Assembly (NCBI GenBank): GCA_030684575.1
Contig: JAUXVD010000003.1
Span: 186,001 to 250,000 of the forward strand
DNA length: 64,000 nt
Origin: Nitrospirota bacterium
GTDB lineage: Bacteria; Nitrospirota; Nitrospiria; Nitrospirales; Nitrospiraceae
Direction of reading: 5' to 3'
Shown: one piece after another, positions 54,928 to 64,000 of the stretch
How positions within the stretch are numbered: position 1 is the first letter of the stretch
Layout: every line of letters starts with the position of its first letter
The notes under the pieces: generated by a model
What the model saw: the letters and a program-made list of their open reading frames with translations, nothing else
Databases searched by the model: none
What the model was told of the DNA's origin: nothing
Made by a program: the position numbers and the translations under genes

Positions 54928-55795
54928 CGGTGGTCTCGCTTTCCTGTGGCAACAAGGGGGCTGCGTCTATCACGGTCGTTTCGACCGCCTGAGCCAAATC
55001 CGTCATGACACGAAGACCGGTCAAGGCATAGGCCTCCCACATCTGTAATAACGCATCGGGGAGCGACCCTGCCGTCTGCTGGACGGTGGATCGTCCCTCA
55101 ATTTGGCGGAGGGTCCGGTACCGGAGCGCTCCGAGGAAGTGCTGTTCGCGGTCAACGACCGGGAGGGTGTGATAGAGCCGCCACTGAGGGTTTTGGAGCA
55201 ATTCATCCTCTGTGGCCTCGGCCGAGACGGTTTCCAGTTGATCTTTCATAATGGTCGCGACGAGTTCGGTTGGATCAGCGACGACCAGTTCCTTTGTGGT
55301 GACCAGGCCGACGAGCACCCCATCCCGCTCGACCACGTACTGGTAGTAGGTGGCGCGTCGGGGATCGTGCTTGACTCGTTCCAGTGCGGCCGACACAGGA
55401 ATATCCGGTGGCAACGTCACGACTCGGGGGTCAGCCAGGCTGGCAGCCGTGCTTTCAGGATAGGCGGCGCTCAATCTGAGACTTGGACCGACAGTCTGGT
55501 CCACAAGGGCGAGCAGGTCCCCCTGCACGGCCGGTTCAAATTGACGGAGGATGCCGATGGCGGCATGGGTCGGCAGCGCAGCAAGAATTGCAACGGCCTG
55601 ATCCTGCGGCAGCAGGAGCAGCACGGAGGCAGCCTGGTCCGACGAAAATTGCTCTAGCACGGGTGCCGCGTCTTCCGCGGTGAAGCCACCCATCACGTCG
55701 GCGATGTCTTCAGTGGGCCACGTTTCCAACTGTTTGGCGGCGTCGAGGGGGTAGGCGTTGAAATAGGCCAGTGTCACACAAAGTTCTGCATCCAT
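54902..55795 (-). CDS. Soluble MgtE N-domain/CBS protein without membrane part
   Basis: This 297-residue protein has two regions: residues 10-115 with an MgtE-N-like helical repeat (VMGGFTAEDAAPVLEQFS), and a CBS pair at about 125-250 (YQYVVERDGVLVGLVTTKELV; LPVVDREQHFLGALRYRTL). No transmembrane helices follow; the C-terminus is short and acidic. It resembles the cytosolic half of MgtE cut off from its channel. It starts 3 bp after the MscS-like gene and overlaps mgtE, so a regulatory partner role is likely but inferred. Confidence 0.82.
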   Translation of the reverse strand: MDAELCVTLAYFNAYPLDAAKQLETWPTEDIADVMGGFTAEDAAPVLEQFSSDQAASVLLLLPQDQAVAILAALPTHAAIGILRQFEPAVQGDLLALVDQTVGPSLRLSAAYPESTAASLADPRVVTLPPDIPVSAALERVKHDPRRATYYQYVVERDGVLVGLVTTKELVVADPTELVATIMKDQLETVSAEATEDELLQNPQWRLYHTLPVVDREQHFLGALRYRTLRQIEGRSTVQQTAGSLPDALLQMWEAYALTGLRVMTDLAQAVETTVIDAAPLLPQESETTDGTPSQTP

Positions 55796-55798
55796 AGA

Positions 55799-56629
55799 TC
55801 AACCGGATTTCTCGATAATGGCACTGGATTCCTGAAAGCGGCCGGCGGGGACGATGACACGGCCTCCCGGTGTATCGACGACGATGGCGACTGGCGTTAA
55901 GGCGACGATCTGTCCATGTACCTCATCGATGCGAATCGTCTGTCCAACACGGAAAACCGGTTGGAGATAATGTGCCGCGATCAGATTGGATACGGCGCCG
56001 CGCGCCCCCAGTCCGAACGACAGGGCAGCCCCCGCGATCAATCCGCCGAAGGCGATCATGATTGTGCTGTTCAGGAGCGTCGTATCGATTCCCAGTTCGT
56101 TGATGGCGGTCACGAAGACGACCAAGATCGCGGCAACGTAAAATGTTTGAGACACGACCGCGCCCTGGGAGACGCCAGCCGATGTGCAGGCCAGGCTGAT
56201 CACGTCTTTGATGTAGCTGGCCGCCAGCATGCCCAATACGATAATCAGGATCGAGATGCCGATTTTCGGCAGATAGAAGGCGAACGCGGTCAGGGCCCCC
56301 GAGACCGCCGAGAGGCCGATCGCTTCCGTTGCCGAGATACCGAAGAGCAGGAAGATCAGCCAGAACATGAGAAATCCCAGGATGTCGGCGCTGGTTTTGT
56401 TGGATGCGGCTTTGTCCAAGAGACTCTGGATCGGCGTTCTGGCGAGCAACCGATTGAAGCCGAGCACTTTCAAGAGCGCCGCGGTGGCCGCTCCGACCAT
56501 GCGTGCCAGCAGATATCCAGCCACCAGCAACAGCAGGGCCCCGAGCAGCTTGGGAAAGAAGGCCACGATGATGGCTACGCTGTGTTCTGCGGACTCTCGG
56601 AACGTGTCAAACCAGTCGGACGGATTCAC
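55799..56629 (-). CDS. MscS-like mechanosensitive ion channel family protein
   Basis: A 276-residue membrane protein with about four to five hydrophobic segments (SVAIIVAFFPKLLGALLLLV; LGFLMFWLIFLLFGI; ISILIIVLGMLAAS), the ALSFGLGARGAVSNLIAAHYL pore-helix region and an MscS-type beta domain (FRVGQTIRIDEVHGQIVAL, RVIVPAGRF). It would gate on membrane tension or osmotic change. The operon partners suggest coupling to magnesium balance. It is divergent from the sugar transporter genes across a 330-bp gap. Confidence 0.85.
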   Translation of the reverse strand: MNPSDWFDTFRESAEHSVAIIVAFFPKLLGALLLLVAGYLLARMVGAATAALLKVLGFNRLLARTPIQSLLDKAASNKTSADILGFLMFWLIFLLFGISATEAIGLSAVSGALTAFAFYLPKIGISILIIVLGMLAASYIKDVISLACTSAGVSQGAVVSQTFYVAAILVVFVTAINELGIDTTLLNSTIMIAFGGLIAGAALSFGLGARGAVSNLIAAHYLQPVFRVGQTIRIDEVHGQIVALTPVAIVVDTPGGRVIVPAGRFQESSAIIEKSG

Positions 56630-56959
56630 AGGTGTTCCCTTTCACGCGTCGAAGGATTTTCCCCACACGTATTGTCGATACAGTGGGCATTATGCCTGAG
56701 TGATGCGTCTTACGCAGTAGCTTATTCTAACAAGATGATGGATTCCTCAAGACGCAGATGGGCACTGGTCGCTCAGCGTCGCTGAGAAACCCTCATTAGA
56801 TTCCATACCGTAAGGCCTGGCGTCAATGCACGGATGAGACGTGCAGCATGATGCCCGATGTGCACGAACTATCTGTCAATTGCTCCTGGCCCTGGACTGA
56901 AGATGTAAGAGGTGTTCGAGCGTCAAGATTTTCACTGGGATAAGCCTGTGGAAGCTGTC
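56630..56959. other. 330-bp gap between MscS-like and sugar-transporter genes
   Basis: Divergent promoter space. No supported gene. The frame of the binding-protein gene is open from 56912 with a GTG start, so its 5' end may lie slightly earlier than annotated. Confidence 0.45.
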
Positions 56960-58282
56960 ATGCTTGCGATGAGGATTACGCGGTCCATAAGAAAGAATAT
57001 GATGCATGTGATCGTCATTCTTATCGTCTGTGCGGTGCTGGGGTTCGGCTGCACACCGGCGGAGGATCGACTTGATCATGCGAGAGTCGTGCTCGTGTTC
57101 AAGCACGGAAAACTCTCCAGCGACGGGGCGACTCTCTCCGCACTCCTCCGCGAGTTTGAGCGGCGCCATCCCGGTGTGGCCGTGCGGGAGGAACTGCTCC
57201 CGTCCTCGTCCGACCGACAACATCAATACTATGCCATGAATCTCGACGGAGGCCAGGCCCCGTTCGACCTGCTCGGCGTCGACACGATCTGGGTGCAGGA
57301 ATTTGCACGGGCCGGGTGGATTGCTTCTCTCGACAGGCTCCTCCCTCCAGCGGAGCGAGAGCAGTTCTTCCCAGGGCCGATCCAGGCGGCCACGTTCGGA
57401 GGACAGCTCTACGCCGTGCCCTGGTATATCGATGCAGGGGTGCTCTATTACCGGCGTGATCTACTGGAACGTCATGGACTGGCTCCGCCGACAACTTGGC
57501 CGGACCTTGTCCGATCCGCCGAGCTGGTTCTTGATGCCGAACAGGAGGCCGGGCTCGTGGGGTTCCTTTGGCAAGGGAAACAATATGAGGGACTGATCTG
57601 CCTCGCGCTGGAAGTGCTTCGTAGCAACGGTTCAGATCTGTGGGACGGGGATCGAGCGCGGGCGGAAGCAGGCCTGCAGTTTTTGCGCGACACAGTCGCA
57701 GGACATCGGATCACGCCACTCTCCGTCAGCATGGCCGATGAAGAATCGACGCGTCTGGTATTCGGGTCCGGGCGCGCGCTGTTCATGCGCAACTGGCCCT
57801 ATGCCTGGCCCCTATTCCAACGTGAAGGCTCGCCGGTTCGAGGGAAGGTGGGGATCGTGCCGCTTCCGTCCTTTCCGGGCTATGCCAGCGCACCAGTGCT
57901 GGGCGGGTGGTTACTCGCCATGCCGCAAGGATCCGCCCATCCACAGGAAGCAGGTGAGCTGATTCGCTTCTTGACCTCGCCCGACGCGCAGCGCATGGCC
58001 GCTTTGGAATGGGGATATAACCCTACACGCCTGGCCCTCTATCGCGACGCAACGTTGGTCGGGGCTCGGCCTCTGCTGAAAGATTTGTATCCTATCTTTC
58101 TGGAGGCACGGCCTCGCCCGGTCTCGCCCTACTATCTGATGTTGTCCCAAGCGGTGCAACCGGAAGTCAGTGCCGTCGTGGTCGGACGGAAAACCCCGCG
58201 CGAGGCGCTCGAAGCCGCGCGTCGTCAGGTGAGAAGGATCGTGGGGAGTCGCGACCTGTCGGTCGCAACGGAAGGCCTATGA
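56960..58282 (+). CDS. Sugar ABC transporter substrate-binding lipoprotein
   Basis: This is a group 1 extracellular solute-binding protein (440 residues from 56960) of the MalE/LpqY type. A lipobox GFGC follows a hydrophobic stretch. The mature part has LLREFERRHPGVAVREE, FDLLGVDTIWVQEFARAGWI, and YAVPWYIDAGVLYYRRDLLERHGL, which are typical of trehalose/maltose binding proteins. Starts at 56912 (GTG), 56960 and 56999 are possible. Its stop overlaps the first permease (ATGA). Probable ligand: a disaccharide, unproven. Confidence 0.88.
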   Translation: MLAMRITRSIRKNMMHVIVILIVCAVLGFGCTPAEDRLDHARVVLVFKHGKLSSDGATLSALLREFERRHPGVAVREELLPSSSDRQHQYYAMNLDGGQAPFDLLGVDTIWVQEFARAGWIASLDRLLPPAEREQFFPGPIQAATFGGQLYAVPWYIDAGVLYYRRDLLERHGLAPPTTWPDLVRSAELVLDAEQEAGLVGFLWQGKQYEGLICLALEVLRSNGSDLWDGDRARAEAGLQFLRDTVAGHRITPLSVSMADEESTRLVFGSGRALFMRNWPYAWPLFQREGSPVRGKVGIVPLPSFPGYASAPVLGGWLLAMPQGSAHPQEAGELIRFLTSPDAQRMAALEWGYNPTRLALYRDATLVGARPLLKDLYPIFLEARPRPVSPYYLMLSQAVQPEVSAVVVGRKTPREALEAARRQVRRIVGSRDLSVATEGL

Positions 58283-59217
58283 CCGGACAGCCTGTTACTG
58301 GAACGAGTCACGCGAAGGGCCGAGTTCGGTTATCCGAACGGGCATGGGGATATCTGCTGGCGAGCCCCGCATTCCTCTTGGTCGGTCTGATCGCCGTCGC
58401 TCCCATCGCGGCGGCGCTCTGGCTGAGCCTGCACCGTCGCTTGCCGACCTTCGGGGTGGATGAGTTTGTGGGGGCCTGGAACTATCTCCAACTCTGGAGC
58501 GACGACCGTTTCTGGGCCGCCTGCCGGACGACGCTGTATTTCACCGCTCTGTCGGTATCGGCTGAACTGCTGCTAGGTTTCGGGCTGGCGCTGCTGTTGG
58601 ATAGCCTGACTAGCGGCTCAGGCAGGTCGCCGCGTTGGGCCCAGGTAATGATCGTCGTGCCCTGGGCGATTCCGACCGTCGTGTCGGCCCAGATCTGGGC
58701 CTGGATGTATCAGCCGGATTACGGGCTGCTGAATTATCTGCTCCATCAAGTGCACCTGATTACCCAGCCCATCGACTGGCTGGCGGACCCTGACTGGGCG
58801 ATTCATGCGGCGGTCGTGATGGACGTCTGGAAAACTGCGCCGTTTGCCGCGCTGTTACTCTTGGCCGGATTGAAAACGGTTCCACGGGATCTCTACGCGG
58901 CCGCACGGGTCGATGGGGCGGGGGCCTGGCAACAGTTTCGCCACATCACGTTGCCGCTCCTGATGCCAGTCGTCGTGATCGTGCTCGTATTCCGCACGAT
59001 GGATGCGGTTCGGGTGTTCGACGCGGTCTATGTGTTGACCGGCGGCGGCCCCGGCAACAGTACCGAAACCCTATCGATCTACGCGTACAAGACTCTGTTT
59101 CAAACGCTACAGTTCGGGTACGGGTCGACGCTGGCCACGGCGATGTTTCTGATCGTCGCGGCCCTTTCGTCCCTCTACCTCCTGTTGTTGCGTCGGCATT
59201 TGCAGGAGGCGACCTAA
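58279..59217 (+). CDS. Sugar ABC transporter permease, MalF/UgpA type
   Basis: A 312-residue permease with six hydrophobic segments beginning LASPAFLLVGLIAVAPIAAALWLS. The EAA loop DLYAAARVDGAGAWQQFRHITLPLL contacts the ATPase. ATG overlaps the binding-protein stop, and its stop overlaps the next ATG (TAATG), indicating coupled translation. Confidence 0.93.
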   Translation: MTGQPVTGTSHAKGRVRLSERAWGYLLASPAFLLVGLIAVAPIAAALWLSLHRRLPTFGVDEFVGAWNYLQLWSDDRFWAACRTTLYFTALSVSAELLLGFGLALLLDSLTSGSGRSPRWAQVMIVVPWAIPTVVSAQIWAWMYQPDYGLLNYLLHQVHLITQPIDWLADPDWAIHAAVVMDVWKTAPFAALLLLAGLKTVPRDLYAAARVDGAGAWQQFRHITLPLLMPVVVIVLVFRTMDAVRVFDAVYVLTGGGPGNSTETLSIYAYKTLFQTLQFGYGSTLATAMFLIVAALSSLYLLLLRRHLQEAT

Positions 59218-60077
59218 TGGGTCTTGCCTGGGAGAAGGGGCGGCACGGCCTGTTTCACTGGTTTCGCACCCGTGGACTGGCGCTCTGCGTCGTCGCGTTG
59301 GCCGCCTTGTTCTGTCTGGGGCCGGTGCTCTGGCAGGCAGTGACGTCCATTAAGCCGGATCAGGATATCGTGCGACTCCCGCCGCTGTTTCCTGAGCGGG
59401 CAACCGCGGACCATTATGAACGAGTCCTGCTCCAGTCGTCGCTGGCGCAGTCTCTGGTCAATAGCGCGGTGGTGGCGAGCAGCGCGACGGCGGTGGCCCT
59501 TGTGGTCGGAGGATTGTGCGCCTTCACGTTAGCGCGTTTGCCGATTGCCGGTAAGCCGTTGATTCTCGGCCTCGTCCTTGCGACGTCGATGTTCCCTCCC
59601 ATCGCCGTCATCAGTCCGTTGTATCTCTTGATGCGCGGTCTCGGCTTGAGGGACACGTTGATTGCGGTGGGGTTGACCCATGCGGTCTATGCGCTGCCTC
59701 TGGCCATTTGGATCCTGACAAGTTTTTTCCGACAACTGCCGGGGGAACTCTATTACGCCGCGCGCGTCGACGGGTGTACGCCTTTGCGGGCCCTCTGGTC
59801 GGTGTTCTTACCGCTGGCGCGTCCGGGGCTGGCTGTGGCAGGGCTGTTGGTGTTCATCTTCTCGTGGAACGAGTTCATGTTCGCCTTGACCCTCACGGCG
59901 AGCGATGCCACGCGCACGGCGCCGGTAGCGGTGGCGTTGTTTCCCGGTCTGTACGAAATTCCATGGGGCGATATCGCCGCCGCGTCTCTCATTGTGACTC
60001 TGCCGGTAGCAGGACTGGCGGCTCTGTTTCAACGTCACATTGTAGCGGGGTTGACGGCCGGCAGCGTGAAGGGATAG
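59217..60077 (+). CDS. Sugar ABC transporter permease, MalG/UgpE type
   Basis: This 286-residue second permease pairs with the preceding one. TM1 is LALCVVALAALFCLGPVLWQ; the MalG-type ILTSFFRQLPGELYYAARVDGCTP EAA loop (Glu, Ala-Ala, Asp-Gly) sits near residue 190. It begins within the stop of the first permease and is followed by the ATPase after 6 bp. Confidence 0.93.
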   Translation: MGLAWEKGRHGLFHWFRTRGLALCVVALAALFCLGPVLWQAVTSIKPDQDIVRLPPLFPERATADHYERVLLQSSLAQSLVNSAVVASSATAVALVVGGLCAFTLARLPIAGKPLILGLVLATSMFPPIAVISPLYLLMRGLGLRDTLIAVGLTHAVYALPLAIWILTSFFRQLPGELYYAARVDGCTPLRALWSVFLPLARPGLAVAGLLVFIFSWNEFMFALTLTASDATRTAPVAVALFPGLYEIPWGDIAAASLIVTLPVAGLAALFQRHIVAGLTAGSVKG

Positions 60078-60083
60078 GAGCTA

Positions 60084-61211
60084 ATGGCGGAAGTACGAGT
60101 CGAGCATCTATGCAAACAGTTTGGGACGACGACCGTCCTGCCTGATGTGACCCTGACCATTCGGGACGGCGAGTTTTTTACGATCGTCGGACCATCTGGC
60201 TGCGGGAAATCCACACTCCTTCAGCTCCTCGCTGGACTGGACCGCCCGACATCAGGACGCATCCTGTTCGATGGCGTGGACGTGACGAGCTTGGAACCGC
60301 GTGAACGGGACGTGGCCCTGGTGTTTCAAAGCTATGCCCTCTATCCGCACATGACCGTGCGTGGCAATCTCGCATTTCCGCTTCGCGTGACGAGACGCAA
60401 GACCGGTCTCGATCGGCCGCGCATCGAAGCCGAAGTGCAACGGGTGGCCGGATTGCTGGGCCTGGAGTCGTTGCTCGATCGATGGCCGCGGGAACTCTCC
60501 GGCGGCCAACGTCAACGGGTGGCGTTGGGCCGTGCGTTGATCAGACAGCCACGGTTGTTTTTGTTGGATGAGCCGCTCTCCAACCTCGATGCGCAATTGC
60601 GGGCTGTCATGCGCGCGGAACTGCGCCGTCTCCATGACCGACTCGGAACGACGATGATCTATGTGACGCATGATCAGACCGAGGCCATGACGCTGGCAGA
60701 TCGAGTCGCGGTGCTGGATCGGGGCGTCGTGCAACAGATCGGGCCGCCGCAAGCGCTCTACGATCATCCCAGCAATCTGTTCGTTGCTCGATTCCTCGGC
60801 CATCCGGCGATCAATATTCTTGAGGGTAAGGCTTGTGCCGGTCGACTGCACGTGGGGACGACAGAATTGCCATTGTCTGCTGTGGAGGGTGGAGACAGGC
60901 TTCGCGATGGCATGCGGATGACCGTGGGTATTCGTCCCGAGCATGTACGGGTCATGTCAGGAAACCGTTCTGATACGGTGCCACATGAAGTAGGGCCACA
61001 GATCGCTGGCGTGGTGCGGCTTCTCGAATATACCGGAAGCCAGACCTGGGGGATCGTCGAGGTCGATCAACCCGGCAAAGCCACGATCATGATCGGCGCC
61101 GTTCCGGCCGGAGAATTATTGCGGCCCGGTCAACCGGTTTCAGTCCATCTCACAGGAGGCCCGCATCATCTCTTCGACCGCGACACCGGTATGCGTCTGG
61201 GAGACGCATAA
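60084..61211 (+). CDS. Sugar ABC transporter ATP-binding protein, MalK/UgpC type
   Basis: A 375-residue ATPase that powers the import complex. Walker A GPSGCGKST, the Q-loop VFQSYALYPHMT, signature LSGGQRQRVALGRAL, Walker B LFLLDEPLSNLD and the switch THDQ are intact. A C-terminal TOBE/OB region (residues 240-375) is of the MalK regulatory type. The set binding protein-permease-permease-ATPase is complete. Confidence 0.95.
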   Translation: MAEVRVEHLCKQFGTTTVLPDVTLTIRDGEFFTIVGPSGCGKSTLLQLLAGLDRPTSGRILFDGVDVTSLEPRERDVALVFQSYALYPHMTVRGNLAFPLRVTRRKTGLDRPRIEAEVQRVAGLLGLESLLDRWPRELSGGQRQRVALGRALIRQPRLFLLDEPLSNLDAQLRAVMRAELRRLHDRLGTTMIYVTHDQTEAMTLADRVAVLDRGVVQQIGPPQALYDHPSNLFVARFLGHPAINILEGKACAGRLHVGTTELPLSAVEGGDRLRDGMRMTVGIRPEHVRVMSGNRSDTVPHEVGPQIAGVVRLLEYTGSQTWGIVEVDQPGKATIMIGAVPAGELLRPGQPVSVHLTGGPHHLFDRDTGMRLGDA

Positions 61212-61224
61212 TTCGCGAAGACTG

Positions 61225-63366
61225 TCACTGCGTGTCGTCGAGCTTCAGGACGGCGATCGATCGGGATTCAAGCTCATACTGCTCGCCTCCCTTGAGCATA
61301 ATGACCGTTTTTTCATTATCGGCGGTGATGCTGGTATCCAGGAGGGGTTGCCACCGGATCCCGCGTTTGTGGGCCGGTAGGGTAAAGGTGATCGAGGTAT
61401 GGTCGGCATTGAGTAAGATGAGCAAGGTGTCGTCGATGATGGCCCGCCCTTTCTCGTCCGTTTCGCCGATCGCGTCGCCTGCCAGCCGGAACGCTAATGA
61501 TTTTGCGTAGCCGGCGTTCCAATCGTCGTCGGTCATTTCTTTTCCATCTGGCTTGAGCCACGAAAGGTCCTTCACTTCCGATCCGCGGATGTGGCGGCCC
61601 TGGAAAAAACGGCGTCGGCGAAGGACCGGATGTTTATTGCGAAAGGCAATGAGGCTTCGCGTGAACTCCAGCAGTTGGCGACGCTCGTGATCCAGATTCC
61701 AGTCAAACCAACTGATATTGCTGTCCTGGCAATAGGCGTTATTGTTGCCCCTCTGGGTGCGGCCGATTTCGTCGCCGCCGCAGAGCATGGGGACGCCCTG
61801 CGACAGGAAGAGTAGGGTCAGGAAGTTCCGCTGCTGGCGCCCACGTAATTGGTTGATGGCAACATCCTGCGTCGGCCCTTCGATCCCGCAATTCCAGCTG
61901 GCATTATCGTCGGTTCCGTCCCGGTTCTGTTCTCCGTTTGCGTCGTTGTGTTTCTGGTCGTAGGAGACGAGATCGCGGAGGGTAAATCCGTCGTGCGCGG
62001 TAATGAAATTGACGCTGGCAAAAGGGCGGCGACCGCTCATGCTATAGAGGTCGCTGCTGCCTGTCAGTCGATAGGCCCATTCGGCGACTTGGCCGCCGTC
62101 GCCTTTGACGTACCGGCGGATCGTGTCCCGATACTTGCCGTTCCATTCAGCCCAGCCCACCGGAAAGTTTCCGACTTGATAGCCCCCTTCCCCGACGTCC
62201 CACGGTTCCGCGATCAGCTTGACCTGCGACAGAATGGGATCTTGATGGAGAATATCGAAGAAGGCGCTCAGGCGATCCACGGCATGGAGCTCACGCGCGA
62301 GGGCAGAGGCCAGGTCGAAGCGAAAGCCATCCACATGCATCTCCGTGACCCAGTAGCGCAGGCTGTCCATAATCAGTTGAAGGGTGCGTGGATGTGTGGC
62401 GTTGAGTGTGTTGCCGCAGCCGGTGTAGTCCATGTAATGCCGCTTGTCCTGTTGGACCAGCCGGTAGTACGACGCGTTGTCGATGCCCCTGAAGCAGAGG
62501 GTGGGCCCCAGTTGATTGCCTTCCGCCGTATGGTTGTACACCACGTCGAGGATGACCTCGATGCCTGCGCTATGCAGTGTCTTGACCATCGTTTTGAATT
62601 CCCGCACATGCCGGCCGCGGACGGGAGAGATGGCATAACGAATGTCGGGGGCAAAGAATCCGATCGTGTTGTACCCCCAATAATTGATGAGTCCGCTATC
62701 GGCCAGGTGCTTGTCGCGCACGAAGTGATGGATCGGGAGCAACTCGACCGCGGTGACCCCCAGCCCGACCAAATGGTCGATGACGGCGGGAGTCGTGAGG
62801 CCCGCGTAGGTCCCTCGCATTTGTTCGGGGACGTCGGGATGGCTCGCGGTGAAGCTCTTGACGTGCATTTCGTAAATGACGGTTTTATCCCATGGGGTCT
62901 TGAGCAGGCGGTCGCCGCCCCACGTGAAGGCTTGATCTACGACGACACACTTGGGAATATTGCCGGCGTTGTTTCTAGTGTCGAAGGAGAGGTCGGCCGT
63001 GGGATCGCCGATACGATAGCCGAACATGGCGTCGGACCATTCGATAGTTCCTGCAATGGATTTCGCGTAGGGGTCGATCAGCAGTTTATGCGGATTGAAC
63101 CGATGTCCCTCATGTGGCGCATAGGGGCCGTGGACCCGGTATCCGTAATGTTGCCCAGGCCAGAGGCCAGGGATATACACGTGCCAGACCTGATCGGTGC
63201 GTTCTTCGACGCGGACACGATGTGATTCTTTGACGTGTTCAGGCCCGTCGAAGAGGCAGAGCTCCACGCCTGTGGCATTTTCGGAAAAGAGGGCGAAGTT
63301 GACGCCTTCACCGTCCCACGTCGCGCCGAGCGGGTAGGGGGTGCCTGGCCAGACTCTCATGCTCAT
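61225..63366 (-). CDS. glgX: Glycogen debranching enzyme GlgX (isoamylase type)
   Basis: GlgX (713 residues) hydrolyses alpha-1,6 branches of limit dextrins. It has the CBM48-like N-domain (WPGTPYPLGATWDGEGVNFALFSENA), then a GH13 barrel: DVVYNHTAEG, the nucleophile Asp in DGFRFDLA near residue 345, the acid Glu in LIAEPWDVG near 385, and FITAHDGFTL. The ATG at 63366 is chosen because it overlaps the stop of the MscS-like gene (ATGA) and follows AAGGAAGAG; the frame is open further upstream. It converges with the sugar ATPase gene. Confidence 0.95.
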   Translation of the reverse strand: MSMRVWPGTPYPLGATWDGEGVNFALFSENATGVELCLFDGPEHVKESHRVRVEERTDQVWHVYIPGLWPGQHYGYRVHGPYAPHEGHRFNPHKLLIDPYAKSIAGTIEWSDAMFGYRIGDPTADLSFDTRNNAGNIPKCVVVDQAFTWGGDRLLKTPWDKTVIYEMHVKSFTASHPDVPEQMRGTYAGLTTPAVIDHLVGLGVTAVELLPIHHFVRDKHLADSGLINYWGYNTIGFFAPDIRYAISPVRGRHVREFKTMVKTLHSAGIEVILDVVYNHTAEGNQLGPTLCFRGIDNASYYRLVQQDKRHYMDYTGCGNTLNATHPRTLQLIMDSLRYWVTEMHVDGFRFDLASALARELHAVDRLSAFFDILHQDPILSQVKLIAEPWDVGEGGYQVGNFPVGWAEWNGKYRDTIRRYVKGDGGQVAEWAYRLTGSSDLYSMSGRRPFASVNFITAHDGFTLRDLVSYDQKHNDANGEQNRDGTDDNASWNCGIEGPTQDVAINQLRGRQQRNFLTLLFLSQGVPMLCGGDEIGRTQRGNNNAYCQDSNISWFDWNLDHERRQLLEFTRSLIAFRNKHPVLRRRRFFQGRHIRGSEVKDLSWLKPDGKEMTDDDWNAGYAKSLAFRLAGDAIGETDEKGRAIIDDTLLILLNADHTSITFTLPAHKRGIRWQPLLDTSITADNEKTVIMLKGGEQYELESRSIAVLKLDDTQ

Positions 63367-64000
63367 GACTCTTCCTTCCATGTTCGCGCTGCCGGATAGC
63401 GCACCAGGGTCAGCGCCGGGGACGCGATCTCGATTCCGGCTGCTGCCAAGGCCTTGAGCGCCTTGACCTGTAATTGGTGTTTCACCGTGCGTCTCGACCG
63501 GGCATGGACCACGTAGCGTAATGTGCACGCGACCCAATGTTCTGTGAGGGAGATATAGGCTTGCGCCTGCGTCTCCGGCGATCCGATGAGTGACATGCCG
63601 GGCAATTGCTGGAGTGCGGCCTTCGCGGGAGCCGCGACCTCGTTCATATAGTCGGCCACTGATGCAAGGATTGTGGGCTGTGCCTCTTCCCAGCGGGGCC
63701 CGTACGAGATCGGTACGGTGAACTCATCCCAGATGTACGGAGCCCCTTGGGTGTAATTGAAGACAGGATCTTTGAAGACGGCGGCGTTCGATACTGCGAC
63801 CACCCGGCCCGTGAGTTGATCGGCCTGGACCCAGTTTCCGATTTCCAAGAGCGAGGTGCGAAGGATTCCCACATCCGTGACGTCACCGATGACTCCACCA
63901 AGTTGTACGCGATCACCTACCTTGTAGAGATTCGACGACACGATTAATGCCCAGCCCGCCATGCTGACGATGACCGGAGACAGCGCAATGGCCAATCCCG
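63363..64000 (-). CDS. MscS-type mechanosensitive channel, 5' end outside window
   Basis: The visible C-terminal 211 residues show the MscS fold: a pore-helix-like stretch (ALSPVIVSMAGWALIVSSNL), then the beta domain YKVGDRVQLGGVIGDVTDVGILRTSLLEIGNW and VAVSNAAVF, followed by an alpha/beta tail. The frame is open to the window edge, so the start is not visible. Its stop overlaps the glgX start as ATGA, indicating translational coupling of an osmotic channel with a glycogen-debranching gene. Confidence 0.85.
   Translation of the reverse strand, partial: GLAIALSPVIVSMAGWALIVSSNLYKVGDRVQLGGVIGDVTDVGILRTSLLEIGNWVQADQLTGRVVAVSNAAVFKDPVFNYTQGAPYIWDEFTVPISYGPRWEEAQPTILASVADYMNEVAAPAKAALQQLPGMSLIGSPETQAQAYISLTEHWVACTLRYVVHARSRRTVKHQLQVKALKALAAAGIEIASPALTLVRYPAARTWKEES

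Overview
The window looks like a chromosomal segment of a GC-rich Gram-negative bacterium of the Nitrospirota, most probably Nitrospira itself. This assignment is inferred from family resemblance (cytochrome bd pair, small secreted proteins, extended HflX, carbon and sugar genes) and from two copies of a roughly 110-126 bp intergenic element that resembles, from memory, a dispersed Nitrospira repeat. No rRNA, tRNA, CRISPR array or complete insertion sequence was seen.

Layout. Bases 1-31100 are mostly housekeeping: end of citrate synthase, Hsp20, fumarase, an FprA-like NADPH/ferredoxin-type oxidoreductase, NAD kinase, ClpC, TsaD, HflX, then a tightly packed run nth-yicC-gmk-rpoZ-coaBC-TPR protein-aroQ-efp-accB-accC-thiE with several ATGA or GTGA overlaps. 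Opposing it are bioD, a short-chain dehydrogenase and a bifunctional PutA. A fatty-acid desaturase and an iron-sulfur oriented group follow (Mrp/ApbC carrier, Rieske protein, two unknown genes, lipoyl synthase).

Bases 29800-36000 hold a secreted-protein district: small exported proteins, a Com1/DsbA-like thiol oxidoreductase translationally coupled to one of them, a PAN-domain lipoprotein, and a 970-residue exported protein with a ricin-like region, a beta-helix and FG-GAP-like repeats. The last two share an N-terminal module that I do not recognise as a named domain. This is the best candidate here for something undescribed.

Bases 36000-51200 mix intact and decayed genes: a two-lesion pseudogene of a small membrane protein, phosphoglucomutase, an IS3-family remnant lacking its catalytic glutamate, a frameshifted sensor gene, cydAB, an orphan ModA, and a tripartite RND efflux operon whose permease is encoded as two overlapping half-genes, followed by a wrecked heavy-metal-type RND remnant. 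Gene density is low here and several gaps hold no recognisable gene.

Bases 51281-64000 carry a plastocyanin-like exported protein, a magnesium/ion-homeostasis group (DUF21/CNNM protein facing an MscS-like channel, a soluble MgtE-N/CBS protein and MgtE), a complete sugar ABC transporter (lipoprotein, two permeases, MalK-type ATPase), and glgX coupled to a second MscS-like gene that runs off the window.
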